Positions 1 through 13,100 of a stretch of 64,000 bases of DNA are shown in pieces (the first letter of the stretch is position 1; each line of letters opens with the position of its first letter). The notes under the pieces were generated by a model, which saw only the letters and a program-made list of their open reading frames with translations, had not been told where the DNA came from and searched no databases. The stretch comes from Gari tellinella (Eukaryota > Mollusca > Bivalvia > Cardiida > Psammobiidae). The translations under genes were made by a program, and so were the position numbers. The stretch covers positions 81,709,321 through 81,773,320 of the forward strand of contig OV277857.1 in assembly GCA_922989275.2 (NCBI GenBank). The letters run 5' to 3'.

Positions 1-850
1 TATGCTATGAAATGCTAATGCATTATGATAGGCTAGGTTATAACAATTGGGTAACTAATTTGAGAACAAATTTATATGCAAATGGTTTTGGGTATGTATG
101 GGAATCTCAGCATGTATCTAATCATCATCTATTTATTTCAGAATATCTTCAGCGTCTTAAAGACCAGTTCATACAAAATTGGAGAAGTACGTGTATAGAC
201 AAAAGCAAATTGAAGCACTATGTTGGCTTCAAGCAGGAGTTTATTTCTGAAAGATATATTCATGTAATTGACATTGCAAAATTTAGAAGAAGTCTGGTAA
301 ATTTTCGATGCTCAGCTCATTGCTTGATGATAGAAACGGGCAGGCATTATGGAATTTCACCAGACTTTCGAACTTGCCCTTATTGTGAAGGTTGTATAGA
401 GGATGAATTTCATTTCATTCTTGTGTGTCCGTTATATAAAAGTTTACGTCAAAAGTACATATCTGATACCTATGCAAAATATCCATCTATAGAAAAGTTC
501 TATAGTTTGATGTCATCCATAGATACAGATACTCTTCGCAAGTGTGCCATGTATATATATTATGCCTTTAAAGAAAGAAACTCTCACCTTGAAATTTTTG
601 CTGAAATGTATTGTAAATGATGCTGGTAAGGCTACAATGTTGCATTTTATCTCTGTCAAACATTGACCTGTCAATACAAATTTTGAATAGGATGTCAGTT
701 ATGTACAATTGTTGTTAAATCAAAACATTGCTTGGTCTTGCATCGATATATGAGCCAACTATATATACCTCACACACATGCGTATGTATTGAGCTTTGTA
801 TTATATTATATAATTGCATAATAAAATATTGAATTGAATTGAATTGAATT
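1..850 (+). mobile_element. 3' end of a non-LTR retrotransposon (LINE)
   Basis: The last about 200 codons of a reverse-transcriptase polyprotein are followed by a short AT-rich 3' UTR. The unit ends in a pentamer tail (TTGAA repeated) near 826-850, typical of LINE 3' ends. The left part lies outside the window, so clade and target duplication cannot be judged. Confidence 0.8.
12..620 (+). pseudogene. C-terminal fragment of LINE reverse-transcriptase polyprotein
   Basis: An open frame of 202 residues runs to a natural stop. It ends with the zinc-binding region often found after the RT domain: CPYC near residues 122-125, then DEFHFILVCPLY. A related C-terminus (IEDEYHFIVKCP) is encoded on the minus strand near 2.7 kb, so the family is repeated locally. 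The frame probably continues left of the window. The first ATG is not a meaningful start. No catalytic RT residues are in view. Confidence 0.75.
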
Positions 851-1044
851 TGTAGTTTTAGGGGTTAATGAAATAAGAATCACTTGATCTGTTTTATAAT
901 CAACTAGAATGATGGTATACGTTATCATATCACGAATAAACGAAAGAAAATGCAATGCAAAAATGGAGAAAAATGGTCGAGTTTGTTTTAATTATCGATG
1001 GCTCCCTTTTACAGTTCCGCTGCCAGGCGTTATTACACTAACAT

Positions 1045-1316
1045 TATGTAAACAGTTTGTATCAAGATCAGACGCCGCGTAAAGCGGCGTCTGATCTGGA
1101 TCATAACTGTTTAACACTCATATATATGTTTCTTAAATAAAACATGCTTAAAATTCCCAGTTTTATTAATAAAAATAGACGACAAATTTAAGCAGATATG
1201 ATATTATGTCAACTACTGTTTTAGACATATTTTACGTCACAATGACAGCGAAAAGGTTTAATCAACAGTTTGGAACCTGGTAACATAATCTTTGCTCCAA
1301 ACTGTTTGTAACAGGC
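1045..1316. repeat. Two H3-type palindromes
   Basis: A hairpin at about 1048-1112 pairs AAACAGTTTG...GATCAGACGCCG with its complement. A degenerate one at about 1267-1312 pairs AACAGTTTGGA with TCCAAACTGTT. No clear TTAA or TA termini remain. These are the core module found inside MITE-C, D and E. Confidence 0.6.
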
Positions 1317-1506
1317 GTATTAACGTCTTTATTTGAAATAATAAGCTAGGTGTCGGATTTTTTTGCAATCTATGTGTCGAATTTTATCCGGTGCGATGCC
1401 AATTTTGGTATGCGTCTATGCTAGTACATTTTGAAAATGGCAAAGTGTCTCGTACCTTTTTTTCAAGTTTTTGTGACCTTGACATTGTCATTTGACCTCA
1501 AATACA

Positions 1507-1844
1507 CAGTGCTCCCTCTCTACAACAGACCACCTTACAACGACTCCCTCCTTACAACAACCCTCACCGCTGTTCCCCAAATAAGACGCCTACAATATCG
1601 TCTGCTTAAGATTGCCGTCTGGGTTTTTTTCTCAGTCACATATTGGACATTTTGACAGAAAAAAACATAATGATGAGTGATAAACAGCTTGAATACAGAT
1701 CAGACGCCGCGTTACGCGGCGTCTGATTTGGATTCAAGCTGTTTGCAAATGTAAGCCAATTTCCCTCCCAATAACGACTTCCTCCGAACAACACACACAC
1801 AAGCCTTGTCTCCCATTGAGTGCTGTTGAAGAGAGGGAGCACTG
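1507..1844. mobile_element. MITE-E copy 1
   Basis: Inverted ends CAGTGCTCCCTCTCTACAAC and its complement are present, with TA directly after the right end. The core is an H3 palindrome at about 1689-1750 (arms with GATCAGACGCCGCGT). There is no coding capacity. Length is about 338 bp, close to copies at 32161 and 37698. Confidence 0.8.
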
Positions 1845-2529
1845 TATATATATATATATAAAAAAAAATAAACTTGTCCGTAGGATGTTTCCTTTACAAC
1901 AAAAAGTACAAGTACCAGATGTGTCGTGTTAGTTCATCTTGTGATTGCGAAGAATCCCGTAACTTTTTCAGGTCACCACAACCTTAACCTTGCACTCTGA
2001 TATCATTTCTGTAAAAAAAATAAGATTGTCTGGAGCATATTCCCTATCAACACAACAGAAAGAGATGCCAAATTTGGTGTACGAATACATATTTCCAGTC
2101 ATCATAAATTCTTGGACTCTGATAGGCTGAAAATGCACACGTGGCCAATGTGTACGAGACCGTACACATTGACTTACCCGGGTAGTACGGATCACGTGAC
2201 TAATTAGAATTTCCCCCTCGATCGATTCACGTAAATAATCTCTCTTTTTCTGTTTATTAAGCAATTGTTTGCCAAGAAATAAAAAAAAATCTTAATTAAA
2301 AACTGTTCTGAACCTATCTTTATTCGCGCTCAGGACTTGTACACAAGTACATCATCTTATAACATACTGTAAATATACCACATATTATGAAATAATCAGT
2401 TAACTTCAAGTAATTACATGTACTTATGGTACTATCTGATTTAACTAATGGCAGTCAAAAGTCACTTATACGCAGTGCGTACGACCTTTTCGAACACATA
2501 ACATGATTATGCTATTGTTAAGAGGAAGG

Positions 2530-3600
2530 TTTAAACATGATAAGACACAGAGAACCGTTGTAAAACTGCAAAGTTCAAGTATTTTTCCAGATTATACAAA
2601 ACATTTCTATCATCTGTTTGAAATACTTCTAGAAATTTAGCCATACTAGACCTAACATGCGTAATAAGTATCTTTTCACATATATTTCGTAAGTCTAGAT
2701 AACATGGGCATTTGACAATAAAATGATATTCATCTTCAATATCGTTATTTACACAATAAAAACAATATCGTTCAGCTCGTGGAATTTCTATTTCTAGCTA
2801 GCACATCTCCCAGTTTGGAGGTGAAGAGTGTGTGACGACAATCTAATGTTACTTATAAAATGACTCAAAATGGTAAAATATCCAAGTAGCTTTCATAGCC
2901 AAACGTAGTTTTTATTTTATCATACAAATTAAAACTTCATTGCTAGCCTTGTCTATATATACCAGCTTTGAAATAAACGATTTATCCTGCATGTTTGAAT
3001 TTTGTTGCCACAATCAAAACCATTTCGGTTTAACAGTGTTTTAACATTTGATAACCAGCAAAAATTTACGTCCTGTAACACATTCTCCATAACAAAGTTT
3101 ATTAACAGTTTAATATACATGTATAATATTCTCGGTTTTTAATAATTTAAACCAATATTTCAAGATACAAACATATCTTTGTATATGCAATGGGTATATA
3201 TCCGGTTCCCCATATACTCCAAATGTAGCAGTGTTTGTTCTAACATTTAATATTTCTTTCGACTTACTTAAAAGCCTTTATCACCAAATTTCTTCAGAAT
3301 ATCCTAAAATCGAAACCTACAAATGAGTCATATAATTGACAAAGTATTCTTGGCTTTAATCTAAGTTTCTTACAATTTATTATAAGCTTATTAAGAGCCT
3401 TACCAACAATTGCTCTTGGTTGTGTACAAAAGAACCAGTATATTTTAAAATGGTACCAAGGTAGTTAAAATCATTCACAACTTCTAATTCACTATCGTGA
3501 GATGAAAATGTTTACAAAGATTCTGTAACAAAGGGGAAATCACACATAAATGTACTTTAATTCATTCTTCAAATGTGAGGTACATTTGATACATGTAATT
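2530..3600 (-). pseudogene. Degenerate LINE relic
   Basis: Read on the minus strand, fragments in shifting frames resemble the C-terminal part of a bivalve LINE RT: a DFNYLGTILKYTGSFVHN-like stretch near 3.45-3.5 kb and a zinc-region-like IEDEYHFIVKCPCY near 2.7 kb. Many frameshifts and stops show it is dead. Limits are approximate. Confidence 0.55.
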
Positions 3601-3880
3601 ACCTTAATCTTAATTCTTTCCACCATATTAGCATCTATGTGCCTTTAAGCACCATATGTTTTAAAATAAAATAGCAAGTGGGGCATTTGCTCTTCCGAAA
3701 CAAAACCTCTAATTCCTTATATTTTACAAAACATTCAAATCTTTTCATAACTTTTAACAATTGTAATGAATTTGAGACGCCCCGAAAAAGAGAAATCGCC
3801 AACACTGATTGTCGCCGACCTAGCAAAAATCGGTCCACTGTGCACTAGTGAGTATATCTTGAGATAATAGTGTGTAAATA

Positions 3881-4123
3881 TTAACCCTTTCACTCTCAAT
3901 GACGCCTTGTAGCGCGTTTGGAAACAGTTTGGGTCCTGATCAGACGCCGCGTAACGCGGCGTCTGATCAGGAACCAAACTGTTTGACACTCTTATCGATA
4001 TCCTATCAAGTCATACAACATTAAATCTAACTTTGAAACGTACTGAAGCAGACGACAATAAAGCGGTAAAGGGGTAATAAAGGGGTAAAAATCTCCCGAA
4101 TAATTGGATCATAAAAGGGCTAA
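3881..4123. mobile_element. MITE-C copy with H3 core
   Basis: It begins TTAACCCTTTCACTCTCAATG and ends with a diverged partner near 4123. The core palindrome at about 3924-3991 pairs CAAACTGTTTGG-type arms around GATCAGACGCCGCG. A reverse-orientation relative is at 24129-24906. Confidence 0.7.
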
Positions 4124-4129
4124 CTAGCT

Positions 4130-4690
4130 TAACAGTGTGAAGTCACTGTGCTATTGACCTTGACATTTGACCACGTTTATAGAAAAGCTTGTCCAGAGCA
4201 TGTTTTCTATACCATATCAGCTAGTGATGCCAAACTAAATTTTTGGCGTGAGCAAATTTTGGGATGGCGGGGCGTCAGATGCCATTTTCAAGTCCTTATG
4301 ACATCATTGATTTATTATCTTTTAAATTATAGAGAGAAAAAACCTTGTCCAAAACATAACTATAACGCCCCATCAGTCAGAGATACAGACGTTGGTGTAC
4401 GAGTTAATATTTGGATGACGGAGTGTCGACTATCATTTTCAAATAAGGTGTACGAGTGTCAAAGGTAAACATCATCCAAAAAATGACTTTTTGACCTTTG
4501 TTACCATTGACCTTTAACCCGACATGTCAGGACCATACATATTAATACTTCTCTAAATTAGAGCAACATGTATACAAAACATGGAGTCCCGGTCTGCTGA
4601 GATTGAAAAGTTATAACTCTTTCGAATACTTTACTTTTTGACTTCTGTGACCTTGACCTTTGACCAAAAGCTGGATATTCATAATTTCAT
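4130..4690. repeat. TGACCTTTGACC-rich interspersed repeat
   Basis: The segment carries repeated TGACCTTGACCTTTGACC-like motifs separated by about 150-350 bp (for example near 4153, 4490 and 4650). The style resembles long non-autonomous repeats common in bivalves. Ends are not defined and no gene is seen. Confidence 0.35.
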
Positions 4691-4906
4691 ATAGTGGAGA
4701 AGACGTTATTCTTTCCTATACGCAAACAAAACGCAAACGAAAGACACTTAAACGTAGAAAAGTATAACGTTTTGACAATTCATTTTAATAATCTGATTGG
4801 CAACAGTTTGCAGTCTGATCTGGCTCCAACCCGTTTGCATTGGAAAGTATAGTTATATAGCGTAAAACGCGTTCTTTGAGAAAGAACAAGGTCTTCTCAA
4901 CTTCTC
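4691..4906. mobile_element. Degenerate MITE-D copy
   Basis: It starts with GTGGAGAAGACGTTATTC and ends with a diverged complement near TTCTCAACTTCTCTGAC. It retains the internal CGCAAACG-type stretch and half of the H3 palindrome (CAACAGTTTGCAGTCTGATC). Confidence 0.5.
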
Positions 4907-5249
4907 TGACTGGCCATGTCTAAAAGTATACATATTCAAATTTCTCTTAATCAAAGCAACATGTTTACCAAATATGAACCAAAACCTGCATATTCGTATA
5001 ACACACAATATATTCCAAGTATTGAGTTTGCATAGTAGTTATAGCTTAACATTTACGGTCCACGTTAAGACAAACAAGGCAGACAGGGCAAAAACAATAT
5101 AAATGGGGGAGGAGATAAAAAGATTTTTAAAACGCTTCAAATGGGGAAAGTTTGTCACTTACTGTGACAGAGTTATTGTTTCTTCTAGAAATATTGTACC
5201 TAAACAAAAGCTATCTTTGTATGAGTATGCTCGCCTATCTTTTTACTCT

Positions 5250-6401
5250 CTCAGTATGTCTGTCTGTCTGTAATCCTGGCTGTCTGTATGTTTCTCTATC
5301 TGTCAGTCTGCCTGTCTGTCTGCAACTATAACTGTCTGTATGTCTCTCTATCTGTCAGTATGTATATTTGTCTGCCACTCTGTCAGTATGAATGTCTCTC
5401 TACATGACAGTATGTATGTCTGTTTGAATGCCACATAGTATGTCTCTCTGTATGTCAGTACGTCTGTATATCTAGCCTCTATGTCTGTCTGTTTGTGTCT
5501 TTATGTGTCAATATATATATGTATGTCTAGCCTCTATGTCTGTATGCATGTATCTCTATCTGTCAGTATGTATGTACGTATGTATGTCTAGCCTTTATGT
5601 CTGTCTGTGTCTATATCTGTCAGTATGTCTGTATGTCTGCCACTCTGTCTGTTTGTATGTCTCTCTATCTGTCAGTATGTCTGTATGTCTAGTCAATTGT
5701 CTCTCTGTATGTCTCTCTATCTGTCAGTATGTCTGTCTGTCACTAAGTCTGCTGTTTGCCACTCTGTCTGTATGTCTCTCTATATGTTAGTATGTCTGCA
5801 ACTCTGTCTGTCTGTATGTCTCTCTATCTGTCAGTATATCAGTATATATGTCTGTATGTCTGCCACTCTATCTCTCTGTATATATGTATCTATATCTTAG
5901 TACGTGTGTCTGTCTGCCACTTTGTCTGCCTGTATGTCTCTCTATATGTCTGCATATCTCTATCTGTCAGTATGTCTGTCTGTCACTATGTATGTCTTTA
6001 TGGCTCATTATCTGTCAGTATGTCTATCTGTCTATCACGTTGTATGTCTGTATATCACTCTATCTGTCAATATGTATGTCTGTCTGTCCGCCACTCTGTC
6101 TGTTTGTATATATGTCACTCTATATATCCGTATCTGATTGCCAGTCTGTTTATTTGTATGTCTCTCTATCTGTCAGTATGTATGTCTGTCTGTATGTCTG
6201 CCTTTCTGTATGTCTCTCTATCTGACAGTATGTCTGTCTCTCATTGTATGTCTGTCTCTAACTGTCTCTAGATAACTGTGTATCTCTATATGTCTGATTT
6301 AGTCTATCTGTATGTATGTCTCTGTTTCTGTCTATCCCTTTATGTGTCTGGCTGTCTGTCTCTTTCTTTTTCTCTCTCGTTCTCTCCCTATCTCTCACTC
6401 T

Positions 6402-6435
<34 letters not shown>

Positions 6436-6540
6436 CATGCCTTCATTTTTCTCTCTGCATCTGCCTGTCTTTCTCTCTTTCTGTATGTCTGTCTGTATAT
6501 AGGCATATCTTTCCCTCTCTCCCTCTCATTCTTCTTCTTC
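5250..6540. repeat. Degenerate TCTG/TATG tandem repeat passing into a CT run
   Basis: About 1.2 kb of imperfect tetramers (TGTC, TATG, TCTC) has a loose higher-order unit containing TCTCTCTATCTGTCAGTATG. It is followed by a (CT)n run near 6403-6434. Frames full of Cys, Val and Ser here are repeat artefacts. It lies about 0.5 kb upstream of the ATG2 start. Confidence 0.9.
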
Positions 6541-6544
6541 TTTA

Positions 6545-6964
6545 CAAGTGTAAACAATATTTGAGCGAGCTGCGTTGAGATTTCCCCCCACAGATAATTT
6601 TTCACAAAAGTATCCTGGATTATTTTTCTTTTCATTACTTTCAATACATGACTCTATTTTTTCTTATTTCTTTCCTTTTTGGAAAGGTAAACTAAATAAA
6701 ATAGCAATAATCATCATTTATAAGTCATACTTATTTAGGTTTATGACATCAGCTTTTGACTCAACGGTGCGTTGAGATTTACCCTCAAAGGATATGCAGG
6801 GAGTGACCTCCCTTTCAATGTTTATATTCTCTCGATAAACACCGAACAATCCAATTGAAATAAATGGCGTAAATCATAGAAAACAACAATATATTGACAG
6901 ATTAAGCGAAGTTTTAAATCGAAAGTTAATGTTTAAATAGATAGTAACTACCAGTTTCATAAGA
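6545..6964 (+). promoter_or_regulatory. Probable 5' flank/5' UTR of ATG2
   Basis: This is the sequence between the simple repeat and the ATG2 start codon. A direct repeat TGCGTTGAGATTT plus a C-rich tail occurs at about 6570 and 6769. I see no TATA box or certain initiator, so the transcription start is unknown. Confidence 0.3.
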
Positions 6965-7135
6965 ATGTCGTGGGCATTTGGAAGCTGGCAGGACTTTCTC
7001 AAGAAGAAGGCCTGCAGGTACATCTTACAACACTATCTCGGTCAGTTTTTGAAGGAAAAACTTTCGCTCGATCAGCTGAGTTTGGATCTGTACAATGGAA
7101 CAGGGAAGATAACAGATTTGAACCTGGATGTTCAG
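6965..7135 (+). CDS. ATG2: ATG2 exon 1 (residues 1-57)
   Basis: The ATG at 6965 opens MSWAFGSWQDFLKKKACRYI, which matches ATG2 N-termini from the first residue. The donor is CAG|GTATTT, phase 0. It encodes the first chorein-N helix and strand that form the mouth of the lipid groove. Confidence 0.95.
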
Positions 7136-10100
7136 GTATTTCTCTTCTCCAGAATAGCTTATTTTCATTATATTTATTGTATTAATACTTTTCTTTGTAT
7201 AATTTATGCATTGGTCACACTTAAATAATAGGGACGCCCAATCGGGCATCAATTTTTGTCAGGATTATATTGTATTTTGTACTTGTAGCAGAATTAGAGC
7301 TTCCACATTTATTTTTGGCAAAATACCGGAATATCCCCCGCATGTATATATTATATCCCCCGCCTGTGGTTCATTCCGTATATATCTATACGGTATAAAC
7401 CACATCACGTGACATGCGGGGGATATTCCGGTATTTTGCCTTATTTTTTACAATCCTTAGTTTTAGAGGGGGTGTCTAGAGTACAGGTACCGTTCATAAG
7501 TTAAGACCCCAGTTTACTGTACTTGGGAATAATTGTGGCCGACCCACAGGTACATGTAAGTACTTATGTCTTAAAATATCTAGAATTTAGATAATGTCCG
7601 AAGGTCCATGGTGCATCTGATTTAAATAAATTTAAAAATCAGCCTGAATAACATAGTCTGAAATGGCTCCACTTCCGACAGCCCATAAAAAGAGAAAGGT
7701 ATGAAGCTCTGATCTCCGAAACAAGGCACCCCACCTGTGTTTCACTGCCAATATTTTTATAAATATCCACTTACCCAAGACTTCGTCGGTGTTTTTCAGA
7801 ACCTAAGATATTTCTCTTTCCAACCATATATACTATATAGTAATACGCCAACAAGCTTGTATTAAATTGGTTTTTGATCATGTTTGCCGATCAGGTGTCT
7901 GTTACTTTGACACAATGGAGTGGTTTAGCCGGAAGTGACTCACCTGCCCAAGAACAACATCTCTCCCAGGGACAACCCCCTAGTATGCGCAACAGTAAAA
8001 ACAGAAACGCTCCGAAATTTTGTTGTTTACTTTAGCTTCGCAGAATTTGAAATTTGTTTTACTGTTGCACATACTAGGATTATTAAAGATAGGTGACCAC
8101 ATAAAGCAGGTTGAATGTAAATCAGAATATACTTTAGGGTACACTCAGCTTTACTTTCAGCCTGCTTTAAGCTACAGTACTGTAGAAGAATTAATCAAAT
8201 GCGTAAAAGGCGAATAGATCTATGGAGTGCCAGGTATGGAAGTGCCAGGATCCAGAGGGCGAGGGAGGCCAAAGAAGACTTGGTTGGAATGTGTCGAGGC
8301 TGACATTAGGACATGCAGCCTCGACGGCATTGATCCGCAAAATAGAGAAGCCTGGAGGTTAGGTGTGGGAAAATCTAGCCGCCTGCTGCCTACCCCTGTA
8401 GGGACACCCGCAGCAGTTGAAAAATAAACTCAGGATTTAGTTAGTAGTAGTTAGTAGTAAACAGTCAATTGTATCCACTATGATATCTTCCTTCAAACTG
8501 TCAATGATGACCTTACAATTTTGTGTTTTCTTATGAATATGATACATTATTATTTTCATGACTGTATAAATTGGAAGAACTTTCTTGAGTGTAGGAATAA
8601 AATAAATGCGTAAAAATGTGTGGAGTAACGGGTTGATCATATCAAGCTGTCAATGATTATTTTGATCATATCTTCTTTCAGGCTGTCAATGACGACCTTA
8701 CAATGTACAATATTCCTGTAGAGCTAGTGGATGGCTTTGTGTCCTCTATCTCAGTCAATATACCTTGGTCATCCCTGGTGCAGGATAGTACAAAGTTAGA
8801 GATGACTGGATTAGAGCTTACCCTTCAGCCGAAGCAGAGAGAGGACAATGGTTCGTACTTCAGTCACAACTGTGTTACGCTATTGTTCAAAAGTAGATTC
8901 ATACACATTCTTTATGATAGATGGTAGCTTAACCCCTTTACCCATAAAATAACAGAGTTTAAATCAGGGGGGTGCTTAATAAAAACAGGCTGGTAAAGCA
9001 CTTAAAAGCAGAAGGCTCCTTTATTTCTCATGTTCTTTGGGTGAGACTTTAAAATGAGGTCCCATGTATCAATGCTATACACTGGGCATGCAAAACAAAC
9101 AGAAGTCTCAATTAAAAAAGAGTAGGGCACATCACCAAGGTTCCTCTGAATACGCTTCCCTCTTTCTGTGATGTCCAATTAGCCCCAAAATGGCAGAAAT
9201 GGAGGTAAATCAAATAAACATTAACCAGTCCTTTTATTTCTCAATTAAAATTGATAGTTATGTCATATTTATAACAAACACCTTACGTTGACATCATAAT
9301 CATTTTATTAGCTCACCTGGCAGAGAGTGGCTAAGTTGAGCTATTTTGATCATCCTATATAACTATGGCCATTGTCTTCTGTCTGTCTGTCTGTCTGTCC
9401 ATCGTCAACAATTTCTTTAAACAACATCTCCTTCTAAACTACTAGATGAAATTTTACCAAACTTGGCAGGCATAGTCCTTATAATTATGGTCCTCTTTCA
9501 AAGTTGTTCATATAGTTCCGATCCATTGTATATCTAGGTCACAGGTGCTAAAAATAGATAGTTTCAATGAAAACTTTGTCTGAAACCACATTACCATGAG
9601 CTTTTATGTGTGGCACAAAGCATCATCTACAGGTCCTCTATCAAGATTGTTCAAATTATGTCCCTGCGGTAAAAATGACCCCGCCCAAGGGAGTCACAGT
9701 TTTACATTTATGATAGTTATATAGTGAAATCTTCAAACATCTTCTCTATGGCCAGAACTTTGATATTTGGCATGGTGACACTTCTAGAGGTCCTTTACCA
9801 ATGTTGTTGAAATCGGTTTTAGTCTGTTACACATCTAGGTCGCAGAAACTAAAAATAGAATTTTGAATAAAAACTTAATTAAAGGCTCTTCTTGTCTAAA
9901 ATCACATTTAGCATAATCCACAGCTCCTCTATCAAGTTTAAATAATTTATTTTTTTTGGTAAAAAATGACTCCGCTCTGGGTGATTTCCAGGTGAGTGCT
10001 ATAGTGCCACGTATATTGGGCCTCTTTTTTTTGCATAATCATATGTTTGTATCTAAAATCTGTTAGATTACTCTGTTTTATCAATTGTAACACAAAATCT

Positions 10101-13100
10101 GAGAAATTGAGAAATAAAACATTGAAAATAAAAAAAGGAAATTTGGAGGAATTTGTAGAGGTGTCTTATGTTATATTAACCCAATTCTCCCATAGTTTGT
10201 TTTCAGTATTAATGATGGATGGTTGCTTAAATAAGGCCTTAAGTAAAACAGAATGCTCCATAACCCATTACCCCATAGCCTATTTCTATTTTTGAAGACA
10301 GATGATCACATAAAGCATGTTGGAAGTATAGCAGAGTGTGCCTTTAGGCACAATCTGCTTTACTTTCAGCCTGCTTTAAGCTTCCATCTATTAGAATAAA
10401 GAAAAATTTCTTATGGTACATATTCATGGTTGTATAAATTGGTACTATTTTTTTGTGAAGGAATAAATTGAAGGTGTGTTTATGGGGTAATGGGTTAAGG
10501 AGCATTGTGCTTGACTTTCAGCCTGCTTTAAGCTACCATCTGCTGGGAAGTGGAAAATATTTATTACAGTTCATATTCATGACTGTATAAAGCAGAAATT
10601 AAGTGGAGGACACCGTTGTTGGTTCGAATCCCAGTCTGGACATTCAGATTTTTCATGTGGGGAAGCCTTCCAGCTGGCTTACGGAAAGTCTGTGGTTCTA
10701 CCCAGTTGCCCATTTGTGCCAGAAACAGTGCATAAAGGGCTTCTGGGGTCTTCCTCCACCTGTAATTAGCTGGACGTAGCGATATCACTGAAATACTGTT
10801 AAAAGCAATATAAAATCATATTTAATAAATAAATAAGTGGAGGAAAACAATAAAGGGTTAAAGGGTTAATTAGGAAATGCATGGAGTCCTGGACTATATG
10901 TGGTTTTCTGGTTATTGTTCTATCAGGTATGATGGCCGGTGAGATGTTCAGCAGTAATAATGATCACTCATGTAAGATCCTCTTATATGTTTTCTGGTTA
11001 TCGTTTTATCAGGTATGATGGCCGGTGAGATGTTCAGCAGTAATAATGATCACTCATGTAAGATCCTCTTATATGTTTTCTGGTTATCGTTCTATCAGGT
11101 ATGTTGGCCGGTGAGATGTTCAGCAGTAATAATGATCACTCATGTAAGATCCTCTTATATGTTTTCTGGTTATTGTTCTATCAGGTATGATGGCCGGTGA
11201 GATGTTTAGCAGTAATAATGATCACTCATGTAAGATCCTCTTATATGTTTTCTGGTTATCGTTCTATCAGGTATGATGACCGGTGAGATGTTCAGCAGTA
11301 ATAATGATCACTCATGTAAGATCCTCTTATATGTTTTCTGGTTATTGTTCTATCAGGTATGATGGCCGGTGAGATGTTCAGCAGTAATAATGATCACTCA
11401 TGTAAGATCCTCTTATATGTTTTCTGGTTATCGTTCTCTCAGGTATGATGGCTGGCGAGATGTTCAGCAGTATGCAGTCTAGTATGACAACAAGCCTACA
11501 ACTGGCCAGGGACTGTTTGCAATCAGAGAAAGGAGACACTTACAAGGCAGAACCCATAGAGGGCGTGCAGAAATTTGCCTGCATGATAGACTCAGGTAAA
11601 ATACTACAGTGGAGAAAACCGTATTCTTTCCCAATAAATGTGTTAACGCTTAAACGATTGTTTCCATTGAAAACAGTTTGGAGCCAGATCAGACGCCGGG
11701 TAAAATGTTATTCTTTCCCAATAAACTTGTTTACGCTAAAACGATTGTTTCCATTGCAAACAGTTTGGAGCCAGATCAGACGCCGGGTAAAACGTTATTC
11801 TTTCCCAATAAACGCGTTTGCGCTGAAACGATTATTTCCATTGCAAACTGGTTGGAGCCAGATCAGACGCCGGGTAACCCGGCGTCTGATCATCATCAGG
11901 CTCAAATCTGTTTGCCACTCGTATAAAAATGAAATGCCAGAGTTGTCAAAAAGTTGTTATTTTGTACATACTATTGCAGTGCGTTTCGTTTGCATTTAAA
12001 CGGGAAAGAATAACATTTTCTCCACTGTAACTGTTATCTATGATAGGATTTGAATGAGATAATAACTACATTTATTATATGCCTTCGTATGATATCGAGC
12101 GTTTCCGCGTGTATCGGCACAGTAAAATACAAGAGTCTGTATCAGCCACCTTGTATCAACCACTTTGTGTTTTACTCGGACATCCCTTTCGATTTAGCGT
12201 GACGTCATTTACGTACATGTACAAGTGCCGTGTTATTCTTTGTGGCATACAAAAATTCTTGTTCTGCTTCAAATAACTTATAAATTGTGGATATAAAATG
12301 ATTTAAACAACTATTTAGTTGTTTTTTATTCGTATTCAAGGCATATAATAAGCACATCACCAGTTGACAGTGCGCAACAGTGTGTTGCATTCAGTTCTTG
12401 ACATTTTTGCTGGAAACAACCGATCAGACTCGCGCCAAGGCACTTGTCAGATCGGCTATTTCCGGCAAAAACGTCTCAAGTTGAATACATCACTCTACAT
12501 CGCAAGTTGTCAACTGGTAATGTCTATGTATCGTTCATCAAACATGACTGTTGACCAGTAATTGATTAACCCATTACCCCACAGCCTGTTTGTTGTTGTT
12601 GGTGTTTCTAGGAAAGGTTTACGCCCACTAAAAGCCATGTAATGGTGCATCATCCCATTCCTTGCAGCTCTGTTTCTTTGTTCAAAGACTGGTGACCACT
12701 AAATGCTGGTTGAAAGTAAAGTAGCATGGGTTCTTAAAGCATTGTCTGCTTTATCTCCAGCTGCTTAAATCTACCAATTGCTAGGATATAGTATATCATT
12801 CTTATATTGGGATGCAAGAAGAGTGCTCTATGGGTCTTTAACAGTCAGTGGTAAAAGCATAAAAAGGCATATCTAAGTTAGATAAGCAAATGCGCTTAAA
12901 GGGGATGACCAATATACAGTAAACCCCCTCTTTTGTGACCACTAAAGCGAAGGTTAATTGATTATATAAAAGAAAGGTGACAGCTTAAAGCAAGGTGACA
13001 GTAAAACAGAAAGCTCCTACAGGAGTTTTCTGTTTAACTGTCACATTGCTTTAAGCAGTCACCTGCCGTAAACACCTAACAATGAACATAGAGTGGTTCT

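Noticed and set aside
2141..2172. Hairpin AATGTGTACG..CGTACACATT next to CACGTG
   Set aside because: Short stem with no gene nearby; not enough to call a regulatory site.
5503..6578. Several overlapping long frames rich in Cys, Val, Ser, Leu
   Set aside because: They translate the TCTG/TATG/CT simple repeat in different frames and have no protein character.
11015..11200. A 61-codon frame through the exon 3 array
   Set aside because: It reads through acceptors and intron-like parts; with an 86-bp period the frame shifts each unit. Only the 45-nt pieces make sense.
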